Shown: positions 10,701 through 22,365, counted from the first letter of the stretch. The stretch is 64,000 nucleotides of DNA from Coenobita brevimanus (GCA_032717465.1 CM064690.1:29460153-29524152), one strand, 5' to 3'. Numbers and translations are program-made. The notes: a model not told the origin generated them from the sequence alone.

Positions 10701-13700
10701 TGCAACTGGATTAAAGGGATTCAAATACTGGAAGCTACCACAAATCCCAGAAATTGTTTACAGGATCAAATTTAAACCTCATGCCACCTTGTAGACATAA
10801 CCCTAATTGTGTTCACACTCAGCTATCTTCTGACCTAAGACTTATAAGCATCAAGTAACTGAGGCATCAAAAAATAAGTTAAAGGCCAAGAAAATTAATG
10901 GCCAATAAAAACTGACCTCGTCTGAGAAGTTGACATGTCCAGGTGTGTCAAAGATGTTAAGGAGGAAGCTCTTGTTGCGTACATCCTGCATGACCAGCGT
11001 GATGGGTGTGGCCTTTATGCTCAGTCCACGTTCCCCCTCCGTGAAAAGTGTGTCTGTGTAGCGCACAGGCACATCCTCTTTGCACCTGGGATGTGAGGGA
11101 GGGTTGGCAATAAAGTGAGTCGCCATTATGTCTGACATTTTTTCATAGAATTTTATTCCCTCCTAAGTCCATGACAATTACAGAAAAATTGCCTTTTTAG
11201 TTCCATTATTACCTATAGATGTCCTCCCTGCTCCTGGGATGGGAAGAAAGACTGCCAATATACTGTAGCTTTTTTTTTTTTTTTTTTCCCCATTGTTCAA
11301 ATTTTCTACTTGCTCCTCAGGTGTGAAGGAGGGTTGCAGACATTGTTGTCCTTGTATGTCAAATCTTTTTCCTGGATGTATCCAAGTTAATATGGAAAAA
11401 GATGGCCTAACCTTAGTGCTAGGTGATGGTGACCATCATCCACTCACTAGATGTAGTGCTGCCTACTTCTCCCTTAGCCTTTATCTTTCTTTTTCTGTGC
11501 CTGCCCTCCTCTCTTCCTATTTCTCCCATCTTTCCTGTCTTTTCTTATTGCTTTTCTTTCCTTTTCAGATGGTTTTACATTGAGTGATATGCCAAATGGT
11601 TTCCTGTATGCCAAGAAACCATTTACAACGCTGGGTGGTAACTGTATAACTGAACTGTACATGCTCCCATACGTGTCAACAAGTGGGTTGGTGGAGGGTT
11701 AGTGCCCCTTCCTGTAAAACAAATTACTCAAAGTCAAATGGCCACCCCTTACGGGATTATGGCATCTGGCAATAGATAGATAGATGGCCTAACCAGAACT
11801 CTGGATGTGTCCAAATGAATATAAGAAAACATGGCCTAACCTAACCAAAACACTTGTGTCCAAGTTAGTAGGAGAAATATTGGCTAAACTGAAATGGAGT
11901 GTATCAAAGGTAATATACAATGGAAAACAGGGTCAATCTAAAACTCTGGATGCATCCAAGTTCATACGAGACAACAGGGTTTCACCAAAACTCCATGTGT
12001 CCAAGTTAGTATGAGAAAACATGGCCTAAATGAAACTCTGGATGTGCCTTTACTAAGCTGAATAAAATAATCTGCAGGAAGCAAAAATGAAATACAAAAC
12101 AGCCCACAAGACTGAAGTAGTTAATGAAAGTAAGTGAACTTGCCTAAACTCTGGATGTGTCTGGTGCACAAGACAGTCAACAAAGGTGCTCTTGCCATGG
12201 TGGAGGTGGCCCACCAAGGAGATGTTACGCACAAGGTTGGGGTTGTCCATCAGGTCAGCCAGAAACTCTAGGTTGTAGCTGGTGATGGGCAGGTCCTTCT
12301 CCACATGGCTGAACTTCTTGACTTTGATGGGCTGTAAGGAAGTATATACATCATCATCATAACCATTTCACACCCAAAGATCAACCTAACCTAAATTAAC
12401 TAAACTAACTTTAATTCACGAAATGAACGATTTCACAATCACTCGGTAACATACATATCTATATATCGACCTATAATTATCTATAGGTCAGTAAGACATC
12501 CAACCATCTTCCTGACACATGTAATTCATAAAATGTTGTTGATAAATGGCACAATACTTGTGATAACATGCGGATACTTTAAACATAACAGTTAAAAGGG
12601 CACTCAGCGCATGCGCACTGAGTGGAATGGTAACTTCCAGCATGTTTCTTTGAGCTGACGACACCCGGGGTTGGTCAACTGGGCTGGCTTTGTTATTGTT
12701 CAAAGCTGGGAAAAATATTTCGGTATAAGTGCGAGATACTACATAATGTACAGTATTACTATGATTAAGAAATGACTGCCATGTAATGGAACGTGCTACA
12801 ATGAAATACTTGGATGAGTTCACTGAATGCTGCTGCTGGATTTAAAGAAAAATGAATGAAGTACGTACTGAATATATCCCACGACGAACACACTCAACAA
12901 CGAACACAAGGACAGAGAAGCACTTACAGATATCGTACAATACTGCATATATATCACATTATACAGAAAATAAATGAGAAAAATATGTTCGTCAGAAATA
13001 TATACATATATATGGATATTTCGAGTTGTCCACATTTTCAATTTTCTGTCCGGAAGCTACATTATGGACACCAAGCGGGCTTGGCCACGAACTAGAATTC
13101 GTGAAGACTCCAATTAGAATGCTTGTAACATTTCAAGCAGTTATAAATATCTTACTTAAAAATATTTCAATTTTCATTACAGAACTGCCTCACATTTCTG
13201 CTTAAAAGTTTCTAATAATCACTATACTCAGAGATATGTCAAACAAGGTGCCACACTTCCAAGACACCTATTGTAAAGACAACAATGCATGAAAACTAAA
13301 GCAAATACCGATACTGTTCACTGTGTCCCCACTTTAAATCTATGGTGTGTGAACACAAAAGGCTACTAGATGCATTTTTTTTTTTTTTTTTAGTTCAATA
13401 AAACACTTTAAGCCTAATTTACCTGTATAATGGGCTGTGTCAGTGGCTGTGCATCTTCCTCCTGAACGATGGTCTCCACTTCAGGGCCGTACACATCAGC
13501 AGCACTGGGGTAGTACTGTTTATCCTCATGCAGCACCACCGCTTGTGACGCCACCTCACCCTCCTCCTCACCGCCACCAGCATCGTCGTCATCATAGGCA
13601 TTCACTTCCTGGTCGGGGTAGTCCTCCTCCTCTTCCTCCTCCTCCTCATCTTCATCTGAGTCCAGCTCCGGCCCGATGTAGTTGCCAAACTCATCATACA

Positions 13701-13713
13701 AATCAACATCCAT
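7769..13713 (-). CDS. EFTUD2: EFTUD2, U5 snRNP 116-kDa GTPase (Snu114)
   Basis: Coding exons on the minus strand are 13713-13423, 12331-12144, 11085-10917 and 10048-7769, giving 975 aa; the human protein is 972. The product is the EF-2-like GTPase of the U5 snRNP that controls spliceosome activation and disassembly in the nucleus. Visible features: an acidic N-terminus opening [21 protein letters not shown]-loop GHLHHGKST at about residues 138-146, switch II DTPGH at 206-210, NKVD at 260-263, then the EF-2-like domains ending in [12 protein letters not shown]. The start is the ATG at 13713, matching the human start; the in-frame upstream extension has no ATG. Introns 1 and 3 are GT-AG in phase 0. 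Intron 2 has a GC donor (AG|gcaagt) in phase 2, which exactly preserves alignment length. The last 760 codons, including the stop, lie in one uninterrupted exon. Confidence 0.97.
11430..11645 (-). repeat. Family F SINE-associated fragment
   Basis: Reads in reverse the block found at 53390-53530 and 54835-55040: a core like gtttcctggtgtacaggaaaccatctg, flanked by an accacccagc word and a cactc-gtgtag word. Here the plus strand shows atggtttcctgtatgccaagaaaccatttacaacgctgggtggtaac. The upstream ctttccttt-rich tract corresponds to the ggaaggaa tract of the other copies. Confidence 0.55.
11686..11785 (+). mobile_element. Internally deleted LINE derivative
   Basis: A 5' segment (gggttggtggagggttagtgccccttcctgtaaaac) matches the region just upstream of the endonuclease frame of the long LINE (about 37818-37855). 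It is joined after about 25 bases to the LINE 3' terminus (acgggattatggcatctggcaatagatagatagat). The roughly 3-kb coding body is absent. A 3'-only relative is at about 33985-34030. Confidence 0.6.
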
Positions 13714-14699
13714 GGCCTGTCCAGGTTTACTGGGTTTCAATTCAGCATTCTCAGTTTACCTTTCACAAAAAAAGTAGCTAACTGGCTAACATCAGCATCT
13801 TCAACCTAACCCATTTCCCACAAACAAATTAGCTAAATAACGAAAAAAAAAAAAAAATGGGAGTACAAAACCATTACAATTTAAGATACTGTACTTCAAA
13901 TGCCTGTGAAACAAGCCACACATCTATTTAGGCTACTCATCACTGAAGTCAACTAAATCATTTCACAAGTCAAACAATTCACACACGGCTACTAGTACAC
14001 GATATTTATAGGACAGTGACCAGTCCTGTAATTATTGCTGTGTTTTCTGGTCCGCTGCTTTTTCCTGATAAAACTGACCATTTGCTATGGCAGGCTAACA
14101 CTTCCCTCACTGAAACTTCAGCAACCCTTCCTCAAAATCAAAATCATACTAATTTCACGAGTGAAGCAGGGTGAACTGGATGTATTACGAAAGTAGGGCC
14201 ATCCTGACAGACCAAAATGTGCCGACACAACACTGATACCTGCTATGGCAGCACAAGATAATAGTTGGTTCTACATACCCCTTGCTTAATTTCTTAAACA
14301 ATTACAGTATAACTGAATCATTAAATCAAAAGTAATCATAATATGGGGTTATGATTGATGAATAAAGTTTAGAATTGTGTAAAAAGAAAATTTACCCAAC
14401 CTTAGAACCCAACCAGGCGGCAGACGCAGTCGCTTATTTCACGAATACGGTACAAAACAAACACATAATTTTCAGATTCAATACACCGAGAATGAAAACT
14501 TTCATGTTCTAGTGGAGAATACTCTATGATTTTCGAATCGATATTTCATAAGAACTATATTATTCCTTGATAACAAAATCCTTGTCAGCCTCACGAGAAT
14601 TTGGATATGGAGTGTATGCTTTTAACTACAAACGTTCTGCTTCGTTTCTATATTCCGCACACGCTGCCAAACCATTCTGACGCCTTTATTTCCTTCCTC

Positions 14700-14950
14700 C
14701 TCGATTACACTTCTTTCATTTGCCCTTGAAAACATTACCTAGGCAAATAAATACCAGCTTCTTACCTGTGGTGTACGTAAGGCGCTGTCCTACTACCTTA
14801 TTACCGAAAAAGAAAAAAAAAGGCTTGACGGTACATTGGGCTTGCACCCTCACTCCATGAAACAAACTGCTCTCTTGTAATACAACTTAATTTAAACCGT
14901 ACAAGCACAGTTGCACTGCATGGAGGTCAATTCACTTACCATATGAGCAA
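14700..14950 (-). promoter_or_regulatory. Candidate EFTUD2 5' UTR exon and promoter region
   Basis: Two strong minus-strand donors lie here, CACAG|gtaag with its exon end at 14766 and ATATG|gtaagtg with its exon end at about 14941. A compatible acceptor (ctggacag|gcc) sits just before the EFTUD2 ATG at 13713. A non-coding first exon spliced to the ATG exon is therefore likely. Transcript evidence is absent and the choice between donors is open. Confidence 0.4.
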
Positions 14951-14999
14951 TAAATACACTAGTTAGCTTTAATGATTACGTATATAGAAGTCCCAGTCA

Positions 15000-17251
15000 T
15001 TTCTGTTAGACACGAGTTGCTCGACAAGGTAGGGTTACACTCGGCCTGAAATCAGAGAAGCCGCCAGCATCCTTCCTCAAGTACACTCCCATATGACATT
15101 ACTTTCACTTACACAGCCATAGCAGCGCATCATGAGGATCAATTAACGTACTGTCTTGTTTTGCCTCTGAGCTTCAGGAAATAAGCTAACATGAGGTTGA
15201 AAATCTGGGCCAAGTTAGAGTAAAGGGAGTATGGTGTCATATTAAGTGCCTCAGCCCCTTCTGCCAGTTACTTCCTTTAGAAAAACTGAACTTAGCAATG
15301 GCATTTTCTTAATTGGAAGGGTCAGATACAGCATTTATTCCACTAGTGGACAGGCTCTCCCAAGCTGAATAAAACCTCATGAAGGTAGCAAGAATCCAAG
15401 GAAAAGCATTTTGTTAGTGTGAAGGAATCAATGCTTCCTGGTTGTCTCTATAAACACATCAGTTCAGTAGCGAGGACGGAGAATTACTGTATACTGAAGT
15501 GGAAGAACAGGGGAAAAAATAAAAACCTGTAATCTGAAAGGCAAGCAGGAATGGAGTAAGAAAGGTGGAAAGCTAAAACAGCAAAAGGAGGTGGTGAATT
15601 ATAAAAGGGGAGAATTATTTATCATCATAATCATCTTGAGAGAATTTGGTGAAATTTGTACTTCATCTACAGTCAGTAATATCCATCATCATCATTATCC
15701 GGACCTCCTTTCCCACCCTAGGGCAGGGTGAGGAGTAGCAACGTCCAAACAGCCCAAGTTTGTAATATCAAATGAAATTATTTAGCAAATCCATACACTA
15801 AGGCTTTCTACGAGGTGACTGCTCGTTTAATTTCGTTATGACTACAACATGAGTCATACTCAACCTTGCATGAACCTCTTATGCTCTAGGGTTGAAACAG
15901 TGTAGCTTTTCTCCACCTTTATTTACAAATTATGAACACTGCATTTGATATGCAATTAATCCTTTGAATGGGGTGATGTTCTTTTTAGTTTATTTCTGCT
16001 GCTACCAGGTAATTTTATTCAGTTTATGAAAGGCTTCTCATACTGAAGGAGTTCATTAAGGTTTTATCTAACCTCCCTAGTTTGAAGACTGTTCTGTCAA
16101 CAAAACTGTCAGTGAAAAATACATCCCCAGGCTTAGTAGGTTAACAAGTATCAACAACAGTTATACTAATTTCTAACAACAACAACCAAGCAACGTACAG
16201 ACAAAGAAATACCAATAAGTATCTTCCCAAAGTTTGACAAATGAATAGCAGACAAACTGAACCATCTGAAACAGGCAGTAGTAGAGATTGGGTTTTCACT
16301 GTGCTTTGTCAGCTGTACATTTGCATCAGACAGAACATAGCTGTTTCTTAAACTGTACTGTTAAATACTGCACCTCAAAATGAGCTCTTCTTTTCCCATT
16401 TCTAGCCCTTTCAACCTGAGGAGCTCTCTTCTATAACAGAATAAGATCATCTGGCATTCACCACAATAAAATACAAAAGTATTAAAAGTTCTTGGGCTCA
16501 ATGGTTAAGGAAGATTGTTGTTAACTTTTCAGACCAAAAGGTGTCTCTCAACACTTTCCTATTCTTTGAACAACCCAGGGCATCAAGGTTTAATGCACAA
16601 CTATTCTTTGGATGCCCCTGGGTGTGTCTGACTCCATTATCTAAGTTATGGAAAAAAAAAAAAAAGTACTCGAGATATCCTTAATCCAAAATTCTCTTGA
16701 GAATCTGCATTAAGTGCTCTGACAGCTACACAAGAAAGAAGCCAGGCTGAGTTGGAACAGTAATGTGTTAAGCTGAATACACTTCTTTGTCACATAATAT
16801 GAACAAATACAAAGCAAGTCCTTTGACTGGCAGGATTAATACAGCTATGAAAATACTACAATGGTTTCACTTTCTTAACTTCATTGCTGGGGGAAGGGTT
16901 CAACCACATGGGTGTTGTGAATGAGTTAAGCTCCTCTATGTAATGATGTATTTTTCATATTCTATTCCAACTACAAGAGTGCATTTGTTCTCAACTGACA
17001 AAGATCTGAAACCCTTTCCAGCTTAGATGATGGTCAACTTAAGTCACACTGAAGGATGAAGCTGACTAGTAACCAAGGGCACTCGTCCATGTCTCATAAC
17101 TAGGGCTTATCAAGTTTCACACAACCATGAGTTAATTATTCAAGTCACGGGAGTAGCCCATTTCTATCAGTTAGTCCATGATCAGCAGACTTCCTTACTG
17201 TTCTTCCCATTGCTTACAATACACTCTATGATATTTCAAGTACTTAAACAC
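15000..17251. other. Intergenic between EFTUD2 and mRpS18B, repeat fragments
   Basis: Contains a partial family A end (aaaatctgggccaagttagagtaaaggg, about 15150-15228), foldback family B pieces (about 15310-15410 and 15987-16130) and a family E fragment (about 15680-15765, hcatcatcatt then ggacctcctttcccaccctaggg). No gene was recognised. The mRpS18B 3' UTR must occupy the right edge. Confidence 0.5.
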
Positions 17252-19354
17252 CTAACTAGTGGCCTTTTCTTGTGACTCATCCCAGTGTTGGTAATATTCC
17301 TTGTAGTTGTACTGGCGGTGTGGGACATCGTGGGTGAGCAGGCCATAATCCCGAGCTTTTAGTACCGCCACCACCAGCTCCTGATGCCGACGCTGACACA
17401 AGTTCGTTTGACTGCAAGTAGGAGCATCATTCGTATCATCAAAATCTTTCCCACCAAAGGATGGGGTGAGGTATGGTCCAGAGAGCAAGAAAAACCTGAT
17501 AGTACAATATGGTTGGCTAATACCGTTTTGTACATTATTTATGCAGAGTATGGTGATACAGTATTAGAATGTTTTAAGTAAAACAGAAGTGGATGGCAAG
17601 GGGTAATAAGGAAAATAAACTGCTTAGGAAGAGGAATAGGGGGCTTCCTTAACAGACAAGAATACGGGCCTGGGTGATATGGAGACGATTTGTTGTGCTC
17701 ATCCCCTTTGGGACTGATGCATCTGGCCAAGCTGAGAAAGATACGGCAGACAGACAGATAAACAGACAAACAGGTACAAAGACAGAATGACAGATAAATA
17801 AGTACAGACAGAAAGGCAGACAGACAGATGAGTACAAAGACAAAAAGATGGACAGACAGACAGATATAAAAAGATATGTAGATAGATAAACAGAGAGATG
17901 AACCAGTGCCTTACACAGGAGGCAGGATGGCACCAGTGAAAGGAGAGATGAACTGCTTGATTAGGTCGACATTGCGGTAGTCCAACACCAGGTACTCATC
18001 TCGGCACGCTGGACATGGGTTGCCGGCTGAGATCATACCACCACGCTGGAATTAAAACAAAAATAAATTAATAAAAAGATAAATAAATCACCAAACAAAT
18101 AAAATAAATAAATGTCTACATCATTAATCACCTTTCTTGATTTTCTTTTTGCTGACTTTGCATTTTAAGTCACCTTTCTTGATGGAAGGCCAAAAGAGAC
18201 GTGGGTGAGGACAATGAGACAGGAAGCTGGAGATGAGTGTTGGGGAGATCTTGAGGAGTTAGCACAAGATAGGATGTGGTGGTGTGAGTTCATCGAGGCC
18301 CTATGCATCCCCGAGGGTGCCACAGGAAATGATTGATTGATTGATTCTTGATGTTCTGTTTCGCAAATAAGTACACATTACATGACAGGAAAAATACCTA
18401 GTGAAGTTGTTACTGCCCATAAAGTATCCTCTGGTTTCTAAAATCCCCACTTGCTTCCCCAAAACTATCTGATAGGAGTTGAGATAATTTAGAACACATC
18501 CATTGCATATAATGAAATCTACTTGTACACTGGCATCCAATTCTCTAACTACTGTACTAAGATATCACTGTCTGTCCTTCCAGAATGCTACCTTTCACTT
18601 CTCTGATTACAAACACTTGAAATAAAATCTGGATGTATGGACATGGGCTTCCATCATCATCATCATCATCCTGTCACGTATTTCCTACATATGGATAGGG
18701 TGAGGTAAGGTCCAGATAGCAGTGAATGAAGAAGCATAAAATGAGAGAACTATCAACAGCATGACTTCTGAAATGGGCCAGAAACTCATTCACTTGACAC
18801 TCAAGCCCAGAATCCTGGCTCAGCCTCACAAAACTAACCTCTTGTAGTTACAGGGTTAATGAAGGCCACCACCAACCCCCCCAATTAGATAGGTATTTCA
18901 AGTCAAATAAAATCACCCAGTGACAGTAAGAATATAGTAAGACATCATCATAATGAAGGAGTTATAGTAGCAGTAATTAGTAGTAGATGCATCCCAAGGC
19001 TCATATAAACATGTACTCACAAGGCTGCAGAATGAACCTGCGCCCCTCCTGCAGTCCACCATCCTCCTTTCAGGGGAAAGGGAAGCAGTTGAAGGATGTT
19101 TGTATAATCATGCAGCAGAGATGATCAGTTATATTAGTGCCACCACATGAAGGCATCCCTCTCTGCCACCCGGAGCAAATGTTTAAAACACAAAAAGCGG
19201 AGACATGCCACACCTGCCCTATACTTACAATGCAAGTTTTTCTGGTTTTCTTTTTGGGTCTTTGTCCTTTGAAGTTTCTCCGATACTTCTTCCAAACTGG
19301 ATCATCCCCATATGTTGCCTTATAAGCTGAAAAAGAGAACATGAAAAATATATT

Positions 19355-19406
<52 letters not shown>

Positions 19407-20967
19407 AGAAGAAGAAGAAGAAGAAGAAAAGTAACAGCCAATTCCACACTGCCCCTTTGAGGTGTAGGGTTCTGAAGGTAGGTTACCATAGTCCACTGCA
19501 ATTAAGGCTGGATGACCAGCTTACTTCCCCTACTACAGTGTACTGTATTAAGCAAAATAAATCGCTTACCTCCTTGACTAATGACAATATGACCCCAGGT
19601 GCTAGAGCATCATATTCTTATTGGTTAAAGGCAATCCCCAACACCTTTTCCTTAGCAGTTTTGTTTGCTTATTGCGCTTAACTGCCCAACTGTAAGGTCT
19701 ATCTTGATCTGACGCTTCTCTGGCTAAAGATGAGATGGAAGGATGAAGTGGAGATAGATATATGCGAGAAGGGGGTGTGAGCTGGAAGGAGGACAGCCAG
19801 ATGGCAGAGGACAGAGTGATGTCAAATGATTTGTTTGTGGCCATCCTTTACTGGATTAAGTTATTTAGTCACAAAATCATTATTCTTGGGGAGGACACAT
19901 TCTGCCACAAGTAAATAGTGTTCAAGTCCAAGCTGAGATTATTATACTGTTACAACTCTTACAACACACCTTAGGTTTCTTTTCATCCCAACAGCTTCCA
20001 GCAGGTGTTGGGAAGCAATTAGATGGCTTGGGCACTTAGTTTAGCTTCCACTCCATAGTAAACATTTACTGTACCGAGGCCATCTCCAGGAGGAAGTAAT
20101 GCATCACTTATACTTACACGGCATGTAGGAATACATACGAGATGATTACCATGCCATATTCAGAAATAAACTGGTATGGAAGATGTGCTAGAAGGTCTTG
20201 CAATCTAGTAAGACCATGTGCCAGACTCACCATCACTCAGAAGGTATCGTATGCTGGTGTCCACTGGTATGACACGGGTCCTGTCTTTGGATGGGTCAAT
20301 CTTCTTGCCCTCTGCCTCAGCACCTTCCTCCTCCTCTCCCTGATATCTTGTCACACCGATGGTCAACCCTCGATAGCTGCCAACATTGTTCAGTATCTGT
20401 TTGGATGGTGTTGGTGCTGAGGATATGCCTTCATGACATGGCACCAATAAAGCAACAAAACTGGGCAGTGGAGCTGTCCAGTTAAACAGGATGCTTTCAA
20501 ACAGTGATACCAATATAACTGGACAACTCTGTCCAAACAGCTGTGCAGATAAACTATGAGATACCTCTAACCTGCTGTGAGCTACCAGGCAACTTACAGC
20601 TTAAGATTAATCTGACACAGGTTATGTTGGGTGGGTGACTAATTTTCAGACCAGTCTTCTGTCAGATGACAATTTTTCAGTTTACATATAGCTTGTAGTG
20701 AAGGATAAACAAAGGTTGCATCAAACCTCTCCAGTTCAGCAAATCTCTCCTACTGTGAATAAAACTGTTTGGATACAGCAAGAATGATATACCAAATACA
20801 TCCTTGTGCCTACAATACTAATAACACACATCATTACATTTATATTTCACCTGAGACTGATGTGCAGTACAAGCGGGAAGGCACACCAACTCTCTGGCTC
20901 TCAATGCTGTTCGTACTGACTGGGCTGGCAGGAGTCGAGCTAGGCCTTGTCCCAGTGAACGCAGCAT
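17252..20967 (-). CDS. MRPS18B: mRpS18B, mitochondrial small ribosomal subunit protein bS18m
   Basis: Coding exons on the minus strand are 20967-20851, 20396-20231, 19326-19229, 18045-17915 and 17411-17252 (223 aa; the human protein is 258). It is a nuclear-encoded protein of the mitochondrial small ribosomal subunit. The N-terminus opens MLRSLGQGLARLLPAQSV, arginine-rich and amphipathic as expected for matrix import. Diagnostic segments align with human MRPS18B: DDPVWKKYRRNFKG...TRKTCI, then GNPCPACRDEYLVLDYRNV with a CPxC pair at about residues 138-141, then KARDYGLL. Phases agree at every junction (0, 1, 0, 2). The acceptor of exon 2 (aaacag|ATA) has a weak pyrimidine tract, so its 5' edge is the least certain boundary. 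The ATG follows directly after an acceptor (tttcag|ATG), so a non-coding exon lies upstream. The C-terminus is shorter than in vertebrates. Confidence 0.93.
18180..18350 (+). mobile_element. 3' fragment of a second LINE family with GATT-type tail
   Basis: Plus-strand translation gives pieces of a typical LINE C-terminus: GDLEELAQDRMWWCEFIEALC followed by a Gly-Ala turn, and then a (tgat)n tail at about 18331-18346. Frames are broken. RTE-type elements commonly end in such short tandem tails. It lies inside an mRpS18B intron. Confidence 0.6.
19020..19180 (-). repeat. SINE-like family C copy
   Basis: Contains ctgcagtccaccatcctcctttcagggg, a ttgtataatcatgcagcagag block and cagtgccaccacatgaaggcatccctct. 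These are the reverse-orientation hallmarks of family C. It lies in an mRpS18B intron. Confidence 0.6.
19355..19430. repeat. Poly-A followed by GAA repeat
   Basis: About 45 consecutive A residues are followed by roughly eight gaa units. It lies directly upstream of the acceptor of mRpS18B exon 3 and so supplies a very long T-tract on the transcribed strand, which could serve as an unusually long pyrimidine tract. Confidence 0.9.
19695..19855 (+). mobile_element. 3' LINE fragment
   Basis: Matches the 3' untranslated/C-terminal part of the 37.75-40.89 kb LINE: agatgagatggaaggatgaagtggagatagatatatgcgaga, then gtgtgagctggaaggaggaca, then acagagtgatgtcaaatgatttgtttgtggcca. It sits in an mRpS18B intron. 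Confidence 0.6.
20690..20800. repeat. Foldback family B partial copy
   Basis: Shows the family order ggttgcatcaaacctctccagttcagcaaatctctcc...gaataaaactg...agcaagaatgata. It lies between coding exons 1 and 2 of mRpS18B. Confidence 0.55.
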
Positions 20968-20999
20968 CTGAAATAAGACAAAGCTGTAACTATCATTCC

Positions 21000-21185
21000 C
21001 TTTCCAGTGAGGTGGAATCAGGATGTTGGAGGCTTGAATGGTGGGTTGATGAGTATGTGGCCCATATCACTGTGAATGTTGTTGATCAGTTCTCTCCTTT
21101 AATTTTTTTCTTTCTGGACCCTGCCACACCCCACCCCATTCTAAGGACGGTTAAGAGCTCAGGATTATGATGATAATGTGACACT
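21000..21185 (+). repeat. SINE-like family E copy
   Basis: Contains ccagtgaggtggaatcaggatgttggaggcttgaatgg, then ggcccata, then ctggaccctgcca and a ggttaagagctcaggattatgatgat tail. The same order recurs at 35.2 and 49.3 kb. Confidence 0.6.
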
Positions 21186-21875
21186 CCTTTTCATATACTG
21201 CCCTTCTTTTTTTTTCCCCTATTTAAAAAAAAAAGAAAAAAAAAAAAGAGCCTATGAATCTTCCATTTCTACCTGTGCCAACTGTATAAAAAAGGCTGTG
21301 TTAATTTGATGAACATCCCTGACTTCTACTTATTACCTGTTTTTATATCAGACATACTGCCATTAAGCCCTGCCTCCTGATACACCTTAGTACCTGACTG
21401 CAGCAGACTCACAACTCACAGAGACATGGAGCAAGACGGTACAGCTGCGGAAATAAATAGCAATGCACCTTACGGTAGGTGTATCACAATAATGAGGCTG
21501 TGGGAACTCCTACACTAGCAAATGTACTGAGAATTAATTTGATTCACTTTTGTGAACACATGAACACAAAGGCTACACAGAGCCTACAGGATGAGTATTC
21601 TTGACTTTTAACATTATTTAAACACTCTCACCATAACATACCGTTCATGGCTCTCTGACATGAATCACAGTGGAAGCATCCAATGAATACCATAATATGA
21701 AAGTTCCCGAGCTCCTAACGCTGAAACTGCCAACATTAATATAACAAACTAAATTCACTACCAGGTCCATGAACCTACCGTCAGCAGATAATACTGCACC
21801 CTAAATGTACAATAATTTATGCAGTTACTTATTACGGTATCTGACATACTGATTTATCTGACGCCAACAACTTAC

Positions 21876-21990
21876 TTTCAACTGAACCAGCTGATGTTGG
21901 ATGAAGTTCGTCTGCCTCCCTTCCGAGTATCACCTCGTTTTCTTCTGTGTGAATCGTAACGCCAAACAAGGGTCTTTCGCAGCGGTTCCG
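21876..21990 (-). promoter_or_regulatory. Candidate non-coding first exon of mRpS18B
   Basis: A donor TTGAAA|gtaagttg, with its exon end at 21876, follows a CG-containing stretch (ccgagtatcacctcg, ttcgcagcggttccgg). The mRpS18B start codon lies right after an acceptor, so an upstream UTR exon is required. Its 5' end is not determinable from sequence alone. Confidence 0.4.
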
Positions 21991-22129
21991 GAACTTTCAC
22001 TTCATCCTTTAGTGTTAGGCTAAATACGATACATTAGCGTTTATATAATTGTCTTATAACAGTGAACGGCTGATAAAAGCCGATGATATAAGTGTGTGAA
22101 ATATTTACATTTTGGGGGGGGCGATCAAA

Positions 22130-22365
22130 CCGGATAAACAAGGGTCCAACTCCGCAGAGATTAAGTAGAAACATTCCCTAATCGGCTTAGCCCTTTAATG
22201 TAATACAAATTCCAACATTGGTTTTAAAAGATTTTGCGTATTCAGACAACTTACAAAGAATAACTAAAATTCCTATATATATAAAACGGAGGGATTATAC
22301 AAAAGATTCCGATCCTTCCTTAGACCCAAGTGTGATCGTCTTTTCAGTGGAAGTATAGATACTTA
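22130..22365 (-). repeat. Second copy of the 215-bp dispersed repeat
   Basis: Reverse complement of the 4725-4945 element, with matching blocks in the same order and an AT-rich length difference in the middle (tatatatataaaacgg). A run of eight G borders one end. It lies in the interval between mRpS18B and TTC5 where promoters are expected. Confidence 0.75.

Larger units (their letters stand above)
11340..12050. repeat. Minisatellite in EFTUD2 intron 2 (split by other repeats)
   Basis: Diverged units of about 45-50 bp carry the words ctctggatgtgtccaagtta, agtatgagaaaacatggcctaa and variants. Units begin near 11368, 11786, 11850, 11940, 11975 and 12005. The block 11430-11785 is interrupted by a family F fragment and a LINE-derived stub. 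The ctctggatgtgtc word also occurs at 12150-12161, the antisense of the last codons of EFTUD2 exon 2. Confidence 0.6.

Noticed and set aside
12138..12143. GT donor for EFTUD2 exon 2 at CAA|gttcac
   Set aside because: Using it breaks the phase with the strong acceptor at 11085, or needs a poor acceptor that deletes two residues; the GC donor restores both phase and length.
13714..13740. Nine-codon upstream extension of EFTUD2
   Set aside because: The extension has no ATG (it begins with TTG) and is crossed by a good acceptor (ctggacag) just before the conserved start.
21426..21474. Short frame MEQDGTAAEINSNAPY with a GT donor as TTC5 exon 1
   Set aside because: Its donor is phase 1 while the TTC5 exon at 25972 needs phase 0, and it lies inside the mRpS18B transcription unit.
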